DNA of 64,000 nt from Eunapius fragilis. Taxonomy: Eukaryota; Porifera; Demospongiae; Spongillida; Spongillidae. Shown here piece after piece: positions 34,901-43,470 of the stretch. The stretch covers positions 12,321,983-12,385,982 of the forward strand of contig OY811973.1 of the NCBI GenBank assembly GCA_963681505.1. Reading direction: 5' to 3'. Below the pieces are notes generated by a model. It searched no databases. It was not told the DNA's origin and worked only from the letters and a program-made list of their open reading frames with translations. Position 1 is the stretch's first letter; the number at the start of each line of letters is the position of its first letter. The translations under genes were made by a program, and so were the position numbers.

Positions 34901-37900
34901 ACATCTAAGAGCCGGTACGACTTGTCAGCCTGTGCTAACCATAAATAGGGCGGGTGCGACAAAACACGACACAACAGGCAAAAAAATGAAAGGCTTGAAC
35001 ATATACACTTCATTGGGAACGTGGTGTTACCGAGGATGGTGTCTATACATATGTATACATTTGGTGAAATTGATTATGTATAATGAGGAGCCAATTAGAT
35101 AGTTGGTCTTATTTGCACGTGATCTTATTTCTACTACCAGACGTACATGTATATCAACTGGACTGGGAACGAGTCACATACGTCCCTCGTTTCCAGTCCA
35201 GTGGAAGTTTGACTACACTGAGGGGGTTGGTATGATATAGTGTGACTAGGCGCACTCTGACAATGCATGAGGCTGCAACTTAATAACTTCCCTAAAACAG
35301 GCCGCCCAACGCAATTATTGACTTCCGCCCGTGAAAGAGTTAAACTTAATGTGATTAACTCAGGCTGTGCGTGTGTGAAGAGTGCATATAATGATACGGC
35401 ATTCAAGATGCGGGAAGAACTCTTGTTCGCTGTTGTTGCCAAGACCCCTTACGTAAATATCACCGTGCCTCATTTAAAATTGTCACTTAGGACATTTGGT
35501 GTTGTTTTATACATATGGAACAGTGTCCAGCAAAATCACCCTTATATGATATATTTTTTTAATTATCAAATTTTCCAGGACAAGCAAAAGCTCACATTGA
35601 AATGTACGGCTAACTATACATTCAGTGAATAAGTTTATGATGGATAGTCCAATTTAGAAAGCGTAAGGACCAGTTGATAGAAGCTCTTTGGAGTTACACG
35701 GAAAAAATTAACAACTATCCAGAAGGGTGATTTTGCTGGACACCGTCCCATATCATAATAGTAATGTACATATTCGTGTTTTAATAACTAAGCACAAGAC
35801 AATTAACTACGTTATTAAGTAAACAGATTGGCCTTCTAGAATGGCCCTTGCAATGGTCCTCATCAAGGTTAGATTTAAACGTCCATAGAGATCAGAGAGT
35901 AGCCAGATGAGATGCCAATCGTGAGAATCTCTGCTTTGCCTCTTAACCCGAATTGCTGTATGTCTCCACAGCCATGGGAACACATGCCCAACCCAACTCT
36001 TGGCACTTTTTATCATTAGTTATGTGTTTTCGGGTTTCTGCAGCCAGAGCTGCTGCCCCAGTCACCTGACTAGCCTCACCTAGAAAGGTTGGGCAGAGTG
36101 AAGAAGTAACAGTGATATCAAATGCTGCTGGTTTTCCTCTTTCCCACCCTTGTACAAGCACATCAGCAGGACTAGAGTGGTTGTGGTCAGGAGTGAGCCC
36201 ACCTCACATCTCAATCCTCACTAGAAAATGGGTACGACAGCAAGCTTCTGCAAATACATCCCTCAGTTGGTCAAATCACTGCATCTCCACCTCGCTTACA
36301 GAAAACTGTATGGGGTCAAGAGCGACTTCAGGACAAAGTGAACACACAACCTCCAGAGGTAGCCACCACTTAATGGAAACCTGGAATTCACTTGGACCCA
36401 GGTGTAGGCCCAAGCTAACAGAGGGTACCACAGATATCCAGGAGGCAGCATGAGGAGCAGAAACTGCAAAGAAGCAATTTTAATTAGCAATGGAAGATGC
36501 CCCCAACTAAGAACGAAACATTTGACTTTCCAGCTTTCCTGACACGACTGTCTGTTACATTGGGTTAGCAGTGAGTGATTCTATGGTAACTAAATCAGAA
36601 GAAGAAACTTGGCTATTGAATTTAGCAACAGCATTGATGAGGTGTGGACTATCAACTGCACAGAGGACTGAGCTACATAGTGATGCGATGTAAGCTGCAC
36701 ATGAATGAGTAGTGAGGGAGCGGAGACCTAATCCACCATGGCTAAGGCTAAGCTGGGCTTGATTCCAAGCAACATCTTGTGTTTCTACTGCCAATCACTG
36801 TGTGAAACACTGCCTCACATCACCATCAAAAAGTGCAAAGCATCTGAGACCAAATTTGGAGGAGTAGTTCATGCTAGGTGGATCGTCCTGCAGTAGCTGC
36901 CACAAATGCCCAATAGATTTATAGCCACCTGAGGATCAAGAACTGAGACCTTCTCTAATTGGGACAACAGCTTCTCAATGGCTTCATCTCACTTGCTAGT
37001 AATGAAATTTGCCCAGTGCTAGTAGTCACCAATGGGAGCTCCCAGAATGTCCATATTGGGTAGATGTCATGGAGGCAGGAAAACTGGTTTCATTTCGGAT
37101 AAAAGCTCACATTTTGGCAGGTTGATGTACATACTGAGGGTTGATACCAATTTCTCAATGAGGGAAAGAGTGCGCAGTACATCTGACCCCTCTACCAGCT
37201 ATAAACCCTGTCATCCAGAAACCATGCCTGGAAGAGAAGGTTTAGGCACTCGTCAGAATCCACAGCGGAGGCTATCTTGTGGAGGACAAGGGAAAGGAGT
37301 AGAGGTTCCAATGGGTCACCTTGTTGCACTCCTGACTGTGAAGAGATTTGGCCCATAGGATGCCACAGAATAGAGTAAGATCCATATAGCACCACACTAC
37401 CCAAGGTAAGAGCTCTGGGACATTCATCAAGGAAGGCTGCCTTGATACAAGGTTGAATGCATTTTGCATGTCAATTTGTACTACAATTAAGTCATTTTCA
37501 ATACAGTGTTCTTCCATGCACTTTCTCAACCATGGATGTCTGTGGAGCATCCTTTTTTTCTCCTTCATTGAAGCTGTTAAACTACTACCAGCAAGAAACT
37601 TTGAGATAGATGGGGCAGCCATCCATGATGTGAAAAGATTAACAACATCTCTTAGCAAGGAGCAAATGGGCATAGAAGAGGAATGCAAGCAGGTGCTGAA
37701 TACAGAGCACTGAGGGGCCAGCTGCTGTTCCTTTAGAACTGCAAGGTGGCCATGATATTGAAATCAGGTCTGCAAACAATGGCATCAGATTGCATCAATG
37801 GAGCTGTGGGAAGTGGACAAGTAGGATGCTTTGATAACAAAAGCTGCCGTGTGACATCTATGTTAGGGGCAATCCCATTTGACAGAAGGGTGCAACAGGC

Positions 37901-40081
37901 CTTTCCATATAACCCATTCCTGGCCAGAGAAATTTCCATGTCTGATATTGTTGCCGAGATTATCAGTATGGACAGAAGGAAGATTAGCAAAGGGACCAGG
38001 CTGGCCTTTAATGATGCTCCAATGAGCAACAAAATCATTTCTAGCCCACATTTCACACTGGTTTTGTAATTTTCCGTTCATAAAATCTCGTTAGAAAGTC
38101 ACTCAATATATCCAAGTTTGAAATTTAGTTCTTTCTATTTTTAATTCATAGTTCACAAGCAAAACCTCGAATAGGAAGGTTTTCAATTTGTTTATTTTTA
38201 GGAAATCAAAAACGCTAAGACAGTTGCAACATCTGAAATGTGCTCACCTAAATCAGGTAGTGTTGTGAACAGGAATAAAATAATCATGAATAATTATATG
38301 ATATGTTGTTAAAGGTTTTTTTTCTGTAGACATGTACATAAATCACTTTGAAATCTCCTAATTCCATTGCTAATAATTCTCTTCAACAGATATTGAAGAT
38401 GCACAGCAAAAATATTTACTACTATTTTTTGGTGGTATCTGCATAGTCCTTGCTCCATACTTGTTGGCTAGATTGAATTTAACTTCACCAGCCTCATAAT
38501 TAGATTAGCACTATTTTTGAAAAAAAAAAAAAAAAAAAAAAAAAACAAGATGTCCACCTATGTATGGATCCCATTTCTGGACTTTAGCTAATATAAGTGG
38601 TTTTTAATTCTGTAGATTTCATTCATTGAGGTGATTTTTTAAATCGTATTGTATATCAATAATTACAATTATTATGTATATAGCGATACAATATTTTCAC
38701 ATGATGACCTGGAGAGGGGTGGGGCTGCTAAGTCATCTGTGCTCCAGGCCTCTTCCCCTTCCACGCGTATGGTTATAATAATTAACCCACTGTACACCTT
38801 GCGTCACTTAACCATGTGTGTTTGGAATGTTGTTTGTCAGCTGTGTTCTGTTCCAGATACCTGCCCTTCTAGGTCTGTTCGTCTTGTTGGAACAGGATCA
38901 AACCAGGCCTCTGGCTATGGTCGGGTGGAGATGTGCTATAACAACACATGGAGCACCATATGTGGGGATTATGGCTGGAACTATAATGCTGCCACTGTTG
39001 TGTGCAGTCAGCTAGGATATTTTGGTGAGTTGTATAATCACACCCACATCACGTGACTCCTCCCTCTCTGATGTGCAGGAGTACCATCATATTCTTCCGG
39101 TGCACTGTACGGTCAGGGTACAGGGAAGATCCTTCTCAGTGGTCTGAGCTGTACTGGCAATGAATCCACTTTGTTCAACTGTGACCGTGGCAACAGTGTT
39201 GTTGGCACAACCAGCTGTTCTCACTCTCAAGATGCAAGCGTGGACTGTTATGGAGAAAATACTCAATCTCCTACAAGTATGTGTGGTCTGGGAGCCTGAG
39301 AACTCTTTGTCCACAGATGTATTATATTATGGTGGCCTGGAGGATATGCTGATGTGGTCAATGTGTACTTCGTAATTTATGCACAAGTGATCAGCAGTTG
39401 TTTGGGGGTACATTAACGTTCCAAAATTGTAGAGCAAATGTGCATATATCTCTCATAATGCTTTTGCAGTAAAATAGTATCTTTGTATATACAAGTGGTT
39501 GCGGGGGGTGGGGGGGGAGCCTTAGCGTGTAACTGATATGAATATTGGTGTCCCAAGTGTTAAGACTACAAACAAAAGATTCCCTCTCCCCTTACATATA
39601 TGCTTTTAAAATAAAGGTGCTCATTAAATAGATTCTCTCCCTTGCAGCCCCATCACATTACTACTACAGTGGTTCCTCCTCTTCTGTACCTATTGGAATA
39701 GGCGTTGGTGTGGCATTGTTTGTAGTGATCATTATTGTGACAGTGGTAGCATGTGTGTGCAGAGCATACACACGGCAGGCCTCCTTACGCAGAGCTGTTG
39801 TGGCCAGTAATGCACCAGCAACTCCCACTGTAGTCAGGACAACAACCCAGAACAATACATCTCTGAAACCATCTGCTTTTAACCCTTCAGCTGTTAATGG
39901 TGGTTATACACCTCCTGCTTTTAACCTAGCAGCTGGTTATGGTAATTATACACCTCCTGCTGCACCTCTCAGCTATCCTACCTCTGGTTATCCAACTACT
40001 GTTTATACGGCTACTGGTTATTCAATTGCTGGTTATCCAGACACTGGTTATTCTGGTGCCCCTCCCCCATTCCCATCCTAA
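25851..40081 (+). CDS. LDLa/SRCR modular transmembrane receptor (gene span, nine exons seen)
   Basis: This spans a probable cell-surface receptor gene. Exons: 25851-25967, 27583-27696, 28554-28721, 28777-28959, 33549-33665, 33989-34102, 38857-39024, 39079-39276, 39648-40081. All internal junctions are phase 1 with gt-ag borders. The order is LDLa, LDLa, SRCR, LDLa, LDLa, SRCR, membrane segment, cytoplasmic tail: 537 residues visible, with the N-terminus missing. The LDLa-LDLa-SRCR cassette is duplicated with the same exon lengths (117, 114, 168, then 183 or 198 bp). SRCR domains in metazoans bind microbial or endogenous ligands, and LDLa modules bind calcium and ligands. The introns hold a Gypsy gag fragment, foldback MITEs, decayed elements and a LINE. 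Two separate genes are possible, but only the second cassette has a membrane exon. Confidence 0.8.
26235..26272. repeat. G homopolymer run
   Basis: A guanine run of about 24 bases (26249-26272) lies in the first intron, next to a short inverted repeat flanking tcatattattcat (26280-26340). It is low complexity, and its length is unreliable. Confidence 0.85.
26370..26556 (+). pseudogene. LTR-retrotransposon (Gypsy-like) Gag fragment
   Basis: The plus strand reads [14 protein letters not shown], one frameshift at about 26420, then [34 protein letters not shown] and KKFSEVF before a stop. This is the conserved N-terminal Gag block of many metazoan Gypsy-type retrotransposons, in which the element particle protein carries W/Y-x-ER-x-xxYF, an IxxxxKKxxxLLSxIG stretch and YxxLRNLLxP. 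Only about 60 codons remain; no LTR, protease or reverse transcriptase is nearby. It lies in intron 1 of the receptor gene. Confidence 0.7.
27583..27696 (+). CDS. LDLa domain exon 2
   Basis: A 114 bp phase 1-1 exon (acceptor tttttgtacag, donor T|gtaagt) encodes an LDLa repeat starting [14 protein letters not shown] and ending DYSDESGC, with six Cys. The Asp-x-Ser-Asp-Glu calcium motif is retained. Its cassette partner is at 33989. Confidence 0.92.
28554..28721 (+). CDS. SRCR domain 1, first-half exon
   Basis: A 168 bp phase 1-1 exon encodes the N-terminal half of a scavenger receptor cysteine-rich domain: [29 protein letters not shown] and [10 protein letters not shown] split of one SRCR domain over two exons is described for group A SRCR genes. 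The nucleotide sequence is almost identical to 38857-39024. Confidence 0.95.
28777..28959 (+). CDS. SRCR domain 1, second-half exon
   Basis: A 183 bp phase 1-1 exon completes the domain: [37 protein letters not shown]. It is separated from the first half by a 55 bp intron. Four Cys are in this half and three in the first. The donor is A|gtatgt. Confidence 0.93.
29062..29277. mobile_element. Foldback MITE, family A copy 2 (diverged)
   Basis: A palindromic element has ends aagtaataaaaacattctc and gagaatgtttt, with inner parts aaaaagcaaagaaacaaag opposite ccttgtctccttgctttt and atgaaatagac opposite gtctatttcat. It is more diverged than the copies at 24.8 and 29.9 kb. It sits in the 4.6 kb intron between cassettes. 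Confidence 0.8.
29597..29700. repeat. TATCGCGATA-rich palindromic tract
   Basis: A cluster of atatcgcgat, tatcgcgata and tcgcgcgat palindromes starts just after cagtgctgcgcgatgtgg. That start and the TCGCGATA repeats resemble the left end of some hAT elements, but no matching right end was identified. Similar motifs (atcgcgatat) occur at about 33258 and 33290. Confidence 0.4.
29924..30189. mobile_element. Foldback MITE, family A copy 3
   Basis: A 266 bp near-perfect hairpin has arms that pair from ttctctacgagaaagttggt through gcaaggaaacaaggtcttat to tatttagcacat, with a loop of about 15 bp (ctagggcatgtgttg). The right end is clipped after ctcgtagagac, so the terminal ttttatttactt is missing. 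Confidence 0.92.
31529..31720 (+). pseudogene. Basic DPESKR-type ORF fragment
   Basis: An ATG gives [11 protein letters not shown], then a stop. In the neighbouring frame the strand reads [29 protein letters not shown] before a stop. The start (MPSR) and the KxxYKADPExKRA repeat relate it to the copies at 23862-24100 and 32422-32654. It lies between the two arms of the 30787-32290 element, which may make it that element's own gene. Function unknown. Confidence 0.55.
31839..32139. mobile_element. Palindromic MITE, family B
   Basis: A 301 bp hairpin has arms acaagatat...aaattggtgatgtaggattt and the complement, containing agtaaaaactaaggaaacaag and taattataaatattacagac. It shares the rgtaaaaa-craggaaacaagg core with family A but otherwise differs, so it is a related subfamily. 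Confidence 0.88.
32305..33255 (-). mobile_element. Decayed element copy, inverted relative of 23.3-24.1 kb
   Basis: Reading the minus strand from 33250: a block with [19 protein letters not shown] and [17 protein letters not shown], then a GGA/TCC low-complexity tract (33028-33050), cataactcgggataggaaca, tcacgccaatggcttcag, and finally an MPSRQEK start with Lys/Arg/Asp-Pro repeats. The order is that of 23263-24110. This copy keeps a longer open frame in the NKTPDER block, so it may be the less decayed one. The protein family is unknown to me. Confidence 0.6.
32422..32654 (-). pseudogene. Basic DPEKER-type repeat ORF, broken
   Basis: The minus-strand ATG gives [12 protein letters not shown], then a stop. 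Further on, repeats read [27 protein letters not shown] and [10 protein letters not shown]. The repeat period is about 15 residues. This is the third copy of the family seen at 23.9 and 31.5 kb. Confidence 0.6.
33549..33665 (+). CDS. LDLa domain exon 3
   Basis: A 117 bp phase 1-1 exon (acceptor aattccag, donor GTAG|gttagt) encodes an LDLa repeat: [14 protein letters not shown] ... [10 protein letters not shown], six Cys. It corresponds to exon 25851-25967 in the first cassette and has the same length. Confidence 0.93.
   Translation, partial: VPAGLMISHAAMETVCSLLRSVTVKMTAETTVMNSDVL
33989..34102 (+). CDS. LDLa domain exon 4
   Basis: A 114 bp phase 1-1 exon (acceptor ctgttcag, donor T|gtaagt) reads [14 protein letters not shown] ... 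[10 protein letters not shown]. It corresponds to 27583-27696. The next exon of the gene is 4.75 kb downstream, across an intron carrying a MITE and a LINE copy. Confidence 0.93.
35513..35753. mobile_element. MITE with ATATGGAACAGTGTCC ends, family C
   Basis: The left end is atatggaacagtgtccagca followed by aaatcaccctt; the right end is the complement (aagggtgattttgctggaca then ccgtcccatat). The interior includes tatgatggatagtccaattt and ttggagtt-acacggaaaa, which recur at 44650-44815. A 240 bp element in the intron of the LDLa/SRCR gene. Confidence 0.82.
35800..38081 (-). pseudogene. Non-LTR retrotransposon with RT and RLE-like domain, copy 1 (broken)
   Basis: On the minus strand from about 38081 to 35800, fragments of one retrotransposon ORF appear in order: [44 protein letters not shown] (RT motif A), [18 protein letters not shown] (motif B), LFQAWFLDD (motif C variant of YLDD), [16 protein letters not shown], then [27 protein letters not shown] and [11 protein letters not shown] at the C-terminus. 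Many frameshifts and stops make it inactive. A fuller copy lies at 58.1-60.9 kb in the opposite orientation. It sits in a receptor-gene intron, antisense to the gene. Confidence 0.85.
38090..38856. other. Intron remainder with an A-run
   Basis: AT-rich intronic sequence with a run of about 26 adenines at 38520-38545. No exon or complete mobile element was seen. Confidence 0.5.
38857..39024 (+). CDS. SRCR domain 2, first-half exon
   Basis: A 168 bp phase 1-1 exon reads [29 protein letters not shown] and VVCSQLGYF. It is near-identical at DNA level to 28554-28721, with flanking intron similarity on both sides (tgttctgtttccag and tgttctgttccag; gtgagt donors), which indicates a duplication that included intron sequence. 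Confidence 0.95.
39079..39276 (+). CDS. SRCR domain 2, second-half exon plus stalk
   Basis: A 198 bp phase 1-1 exon reads [36 protein letters not shown], then five extra codons (ENTQSPT region) before the donor A|gtatgt. The extra 15 bp relative to the first cassette extends a stalk into the membrane exon. The intron before it is 54 bp. Confidence 0.94.
39648..40081 (+). CDS. Transmembrane and tyrosine-rich tail exon
   Basis: The last exon (acceptor cccttgcag, phase 1) runs to TAA at 40079-40081. It encodes a short extracellular [10 protein letters not shown] stretch, one membrane span ([20 protein letters not shown]), a basic [12 protein letters not shown] stop-transfer segment and a cytoplasmic tail of about 95 residues rich in Pro, Tyr and Gly. 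The tail has two YTPP motifs and repeated GY[PS] steps (SGYP, TGYS, AGYP, TGYS). YxxP sites are the kind bound by Crk/Nck SH2 domains when phosphorylated; this role is inferred. The final residues are proline-rich (APPPFPS). Confidence 0.9.
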
Positions 40082-40615
40082 TGATGCATGTAATAGCTTG
40101 TTGCATTTTGGAATAACAGTGTCATATTAGATAGGCCTGCTCAAGAACACTGTTTAGCTGTACTATATAGTTCATCAGTCATGTATTCTAGATTTGCAAT
40201 ATGTTTGGAATTATGCTGTTTGCACAAAATGGAAGTCTCTCATTTTTGTGGTACCCAAATCGCACTGAGTTTTTCTGTTTTTCAAGTATCTTCACCCACA
40301 TATTGCATTTCATTGTGCAGTATCGGACACACTTGAAAAATTGTTTTTGTCTTTTCAAGTACACAAGTGTACAATAACCCCTGATATAGAGTACACGTGA
40401 CATAGCCAGACGAAATTAAACACCATGCTGATTCAAAAGAAATTGACTTAGTATGTATTATATCATACCAGTTAACGTCCTGTATATATATATAATATAT
40501 GTCAGTGCAAATGCTCTCGTCGTGATTGCATTGTGACTAAATAATATATGGCATCGTTGCTAGTTGGGTGTGACCCGATTACAGCGCTCGGTATAAATGA
40601 TCAAGTGCACGGTTG

Positions 40616-40716
40616 GCTTCGTCCCCAGATCCTATTTTATATTAAAGTTACGGGAGCGAAAAATATTTTTCGCTTACGTAACTGTAATATAAAAATAGGG
40701 CCTGGGGATGAGGTTA
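40616..40716. mobile_element. Short palindromic MITE related to the 18.87 kb element
   Basis: The left half is ggcttcgtccccagatccta ttttatattaaagttacg; the right half is its complement ending ctggggatgaggtt. The terminal 40 bp match the ends of the 763 bp long-TIR element (tcgtccccag, cctatttt, atattaaagtta). Internally deleted relatives like this one indicate a mobilised family. Confidence 0.8.
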
Positions 40717-42390
40717 ATACACTGTTAGCTGTACTACATAGTTCATCAGACATGTATTCTAGATTTGCAATATGACTTGAATGCTGCAACCTGTTATGAC
40801 TGTAATCCCCGTTGCAGCAGAATAGGGCTGTCGAAATTCCACTAGAATTCCGGGCGGTTTCTATTTGCATGAAATGCCTATTTATGGAACATTGTATACC
40901 GCCGGCGCCGAAAGCGGTCAGTTAATCACAAAATCGAGCGCTATCCGGTAATATACGGTTTATAATGCTATTATATTATGGCGAACGCCGAGGTGCCGTC
41001 TTCCAAATAGGCTCAACTGAAAACAGTTGGACCCATAGTAACACGTACACAATTAGCGCTTACTGACTCCACGATACGGGCAGCAGCGCAGCCGCTGTGC
41101 GTTGCCTATACTATAGTCCTTGAGCAATCACTGACAGGCAGCAGCGCAGCCGCTGTGCTTCGGAATCATAGAACTACAGCCGGTTAAAAAGCTAACCGGC
41201 ATTTTTGGTGGGATTTGGAAATTTCTCGGGCCACACTATAGGGTTAATCTTTTGAATTCGGGAAGAAGTGGTCCGAGGTTAAAACCGTAGAACCGGACAT
41301 GAGGTTAGTCTGGTAATCGGGTTCCCAGACTAATGAAGCCCAACTAGTTTAGCAAGGAAGTTTGTATTAACTGAGCTTTAATGACCGTACCTATAAGAAC
41401 TCAGTGGACATTGCCAAAAAAAAAAATCTTTCAGGAGTACGTTTGCTAGTTCATTGCGGCAAATAGAACTGGAGTTCGTTGTTCCTGCTTCTATGAGTGC
41501 ATGTGCATGCACAAAGAGTCTTCAAAATCCTTCCTGTTCATTACCCTGACCTATCCAACCATCGTCATGCAGCGGCCGCTTTAACACGCTGTGAGGTTAG
41601 AAACATGTATGTTCCACGTCGACGGGGACATGGGAGGACTGGTATATGATATGGTACCAGTGCCAGAGAGCGTTCACCATCCGCTAGCTGGCAGGTAGGG
41701 GGCACACGTAAAAACAGAGATGTCGCATGAGGGAGCTTATAGTTAATTAAGTGCACCACCCGAAGATAGACGTGAAGGGGTGCTGGTGTATGAAAGAGGT
41801 CTTATTATGAGAATGATGGCGTAAGGGGGGACAGTTGTATTGCATGCATCCAGGAAGATGGTCCGGTGTGGGATAGCACAGGACAGTACAGAGCCAGCTT
41901 TATATATATTCCACAACGCAAAGAACCCATGGTGCACGTGTGCGCACCTATTTCAATGTAGTTCAACAATTCCCGCGTGTTCAGTCTATACCTTTGCCTT
42001 GACTGCCATCATATGCAGTTAGGGGACGAAATTTACATATCAGTGCGTGGATCCGAGCGCATTTAATGCACGGTCCACGTGCACAACATGAATCCCCCGT
42101 ATACGTTTATGCATGCAGGTTCCACAAGTAGATACCATTTGAGGATCCTGGTACACCACCACCTCTTTGTTGCAGTTCAATCGGACACCATGAGATTATC
42201 ACACGCAGAAGTGTCCGTGTATATTAGTACAGATTGCTTAGGTTGAAAATTATCAGAGCTGAGTAGCTAGTTATATTACAGAAAAAGGGGAGGGGGGGGT
42301 TGTGTTGTGAATGATGATCGAGGTCTTATTTCAAAATAATCTAGTTATCTATGCATCTCCCATCTCACGAGAAGAAAAAACTCAAGAAAA
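40717..42390. other. Intergenic region, nothing recognised
   Basis: No exon or element was identified. A 22 bp block, ggcagcagcgcagccgctgtgc, is repeated at about 41080 and 41136. Frames of 60-80 codons are unsupported. Confidence 0.45.
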
Positions 42391-42636
42391 AGGTAATAAA
42401 AACATTCTCTATGAGAACGTTAATTAACGTTAGTGGCATATATGCAATAGTGGTGTAAACAGTAAACAAGGGGCTAATAAATAATAAGAGAAAATCTAAT
42501 AGTCCTATATTTTTAGCACATTATGTTTTTTGCGCAAAATATAGGACAATAACATTTTCTTATCATTAGACCCTTTATTCCTGCCTTCCGATTCTACATG
42601 CCACTAACTTTCTCATAGAGAATGTTTTTATTACTT
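42391..42636. mobile_element. Foldback MITE, family A copy (diverged)
   Basis: The left end is taataaaaacattctctatg and the right end catagagaatgtttttatta. Inner parts retain gtgtaaac-agtaaacaagg opposite ccctttattcctgccttc and aatagtcctatattttt opposite atataggacaata. Arms are 80-90% complementary. It lies between the two receptor genes. Confidence 0.85.
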
Positions 42637-43213
42637 GTATACATTTTGATGCATAGTTCCTCCATTGAAGATTAAAACATACGATGTAAGTCTTGTATTG
42701 GTTTTTCAGACCACTGTTGTTTATGAACTGCACATTCATTACCTCGAGCTTAAGAGAACATGTATGATCAATACTGTTACTTCCGGGCTAAATAAATCAT
42801 TATGTAGTCATGCAGTGGGTCTTCATGTCATCAGCACCTATTGGCAGTTAGCATGCATACGCACTAACCTTAGTAACCCATGCATGCAGCAAATGTGCAA
42901 ACCCCTCCTTATTGGAATCATTTGGCCTGGGTATGAGACTAAATCATTTGACATGGATACATCTCACCAAGACTTGACATACCTGCTTTTAACATTTCAA
43001 GATTTGCCAAGACTCAGTACACTAGTATGGAAAATGTGTTTTACAAAATCATACATTACTAAACTTGACCAATGTAGAACAGAATACATTATAATGCTAA
43101 ACATTGTCTTTGATGGGCCAATGTCATAATAATAACCTGATGCTACATGATAACTGGTGTTCTCCCATATCCACCATATGCATTGTTCTCATTCATATCC
43201 ATGACAATTGATG

Positions 43214-43470
43214 CTATGCCTTGTTGTCATCCATTTTCATGGCAACGGATGCAATCCCATATGCAACGTTCTGATCCATCTCTGTGACATCATTTGTCAT
43301 CCTATTAGTGCCCACCTCATCATACATAACATCATTAAGTGGACTTGGATTACATGATGTCCCTGTGGACCTTCTTGAAATGTAGCAGAGGACAGAAGCC
43401 ATCAAAACTCCGAGAGAGAACACCACAAAGGTGACAGAGACAGACACACCAACTGCAAGCCCAGATGGAT
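43214..43470 (-). CDS. Transmembrane and cytoplasmic tail exon
   Basis: The acceptor tttatcttcag is followed by a phase-1 exon: PSGLAVGVSVSVTFVVFSLG VLMASVLCYISRR, a single membrane span with a basic stop-transfer, then a 54-residue tail with YDEV, a TEMDQNVAYG motif and a KMDDNKA C-terminus. Two tyrosines sit in acidic or hydrophobic contexts that could bind SH2 domains (inference). It ends at a stop at 43214-43216. Confidence 0.88.

Noticed and set aside
42665..43129. 154-codon plus-strand ORF between two receptor genes
   Set aside because: No domain, repeat or splice context; frames of this length are expected in AT-poor stretches. Kept out for lack of support, although it could be tested by RNA-seq.
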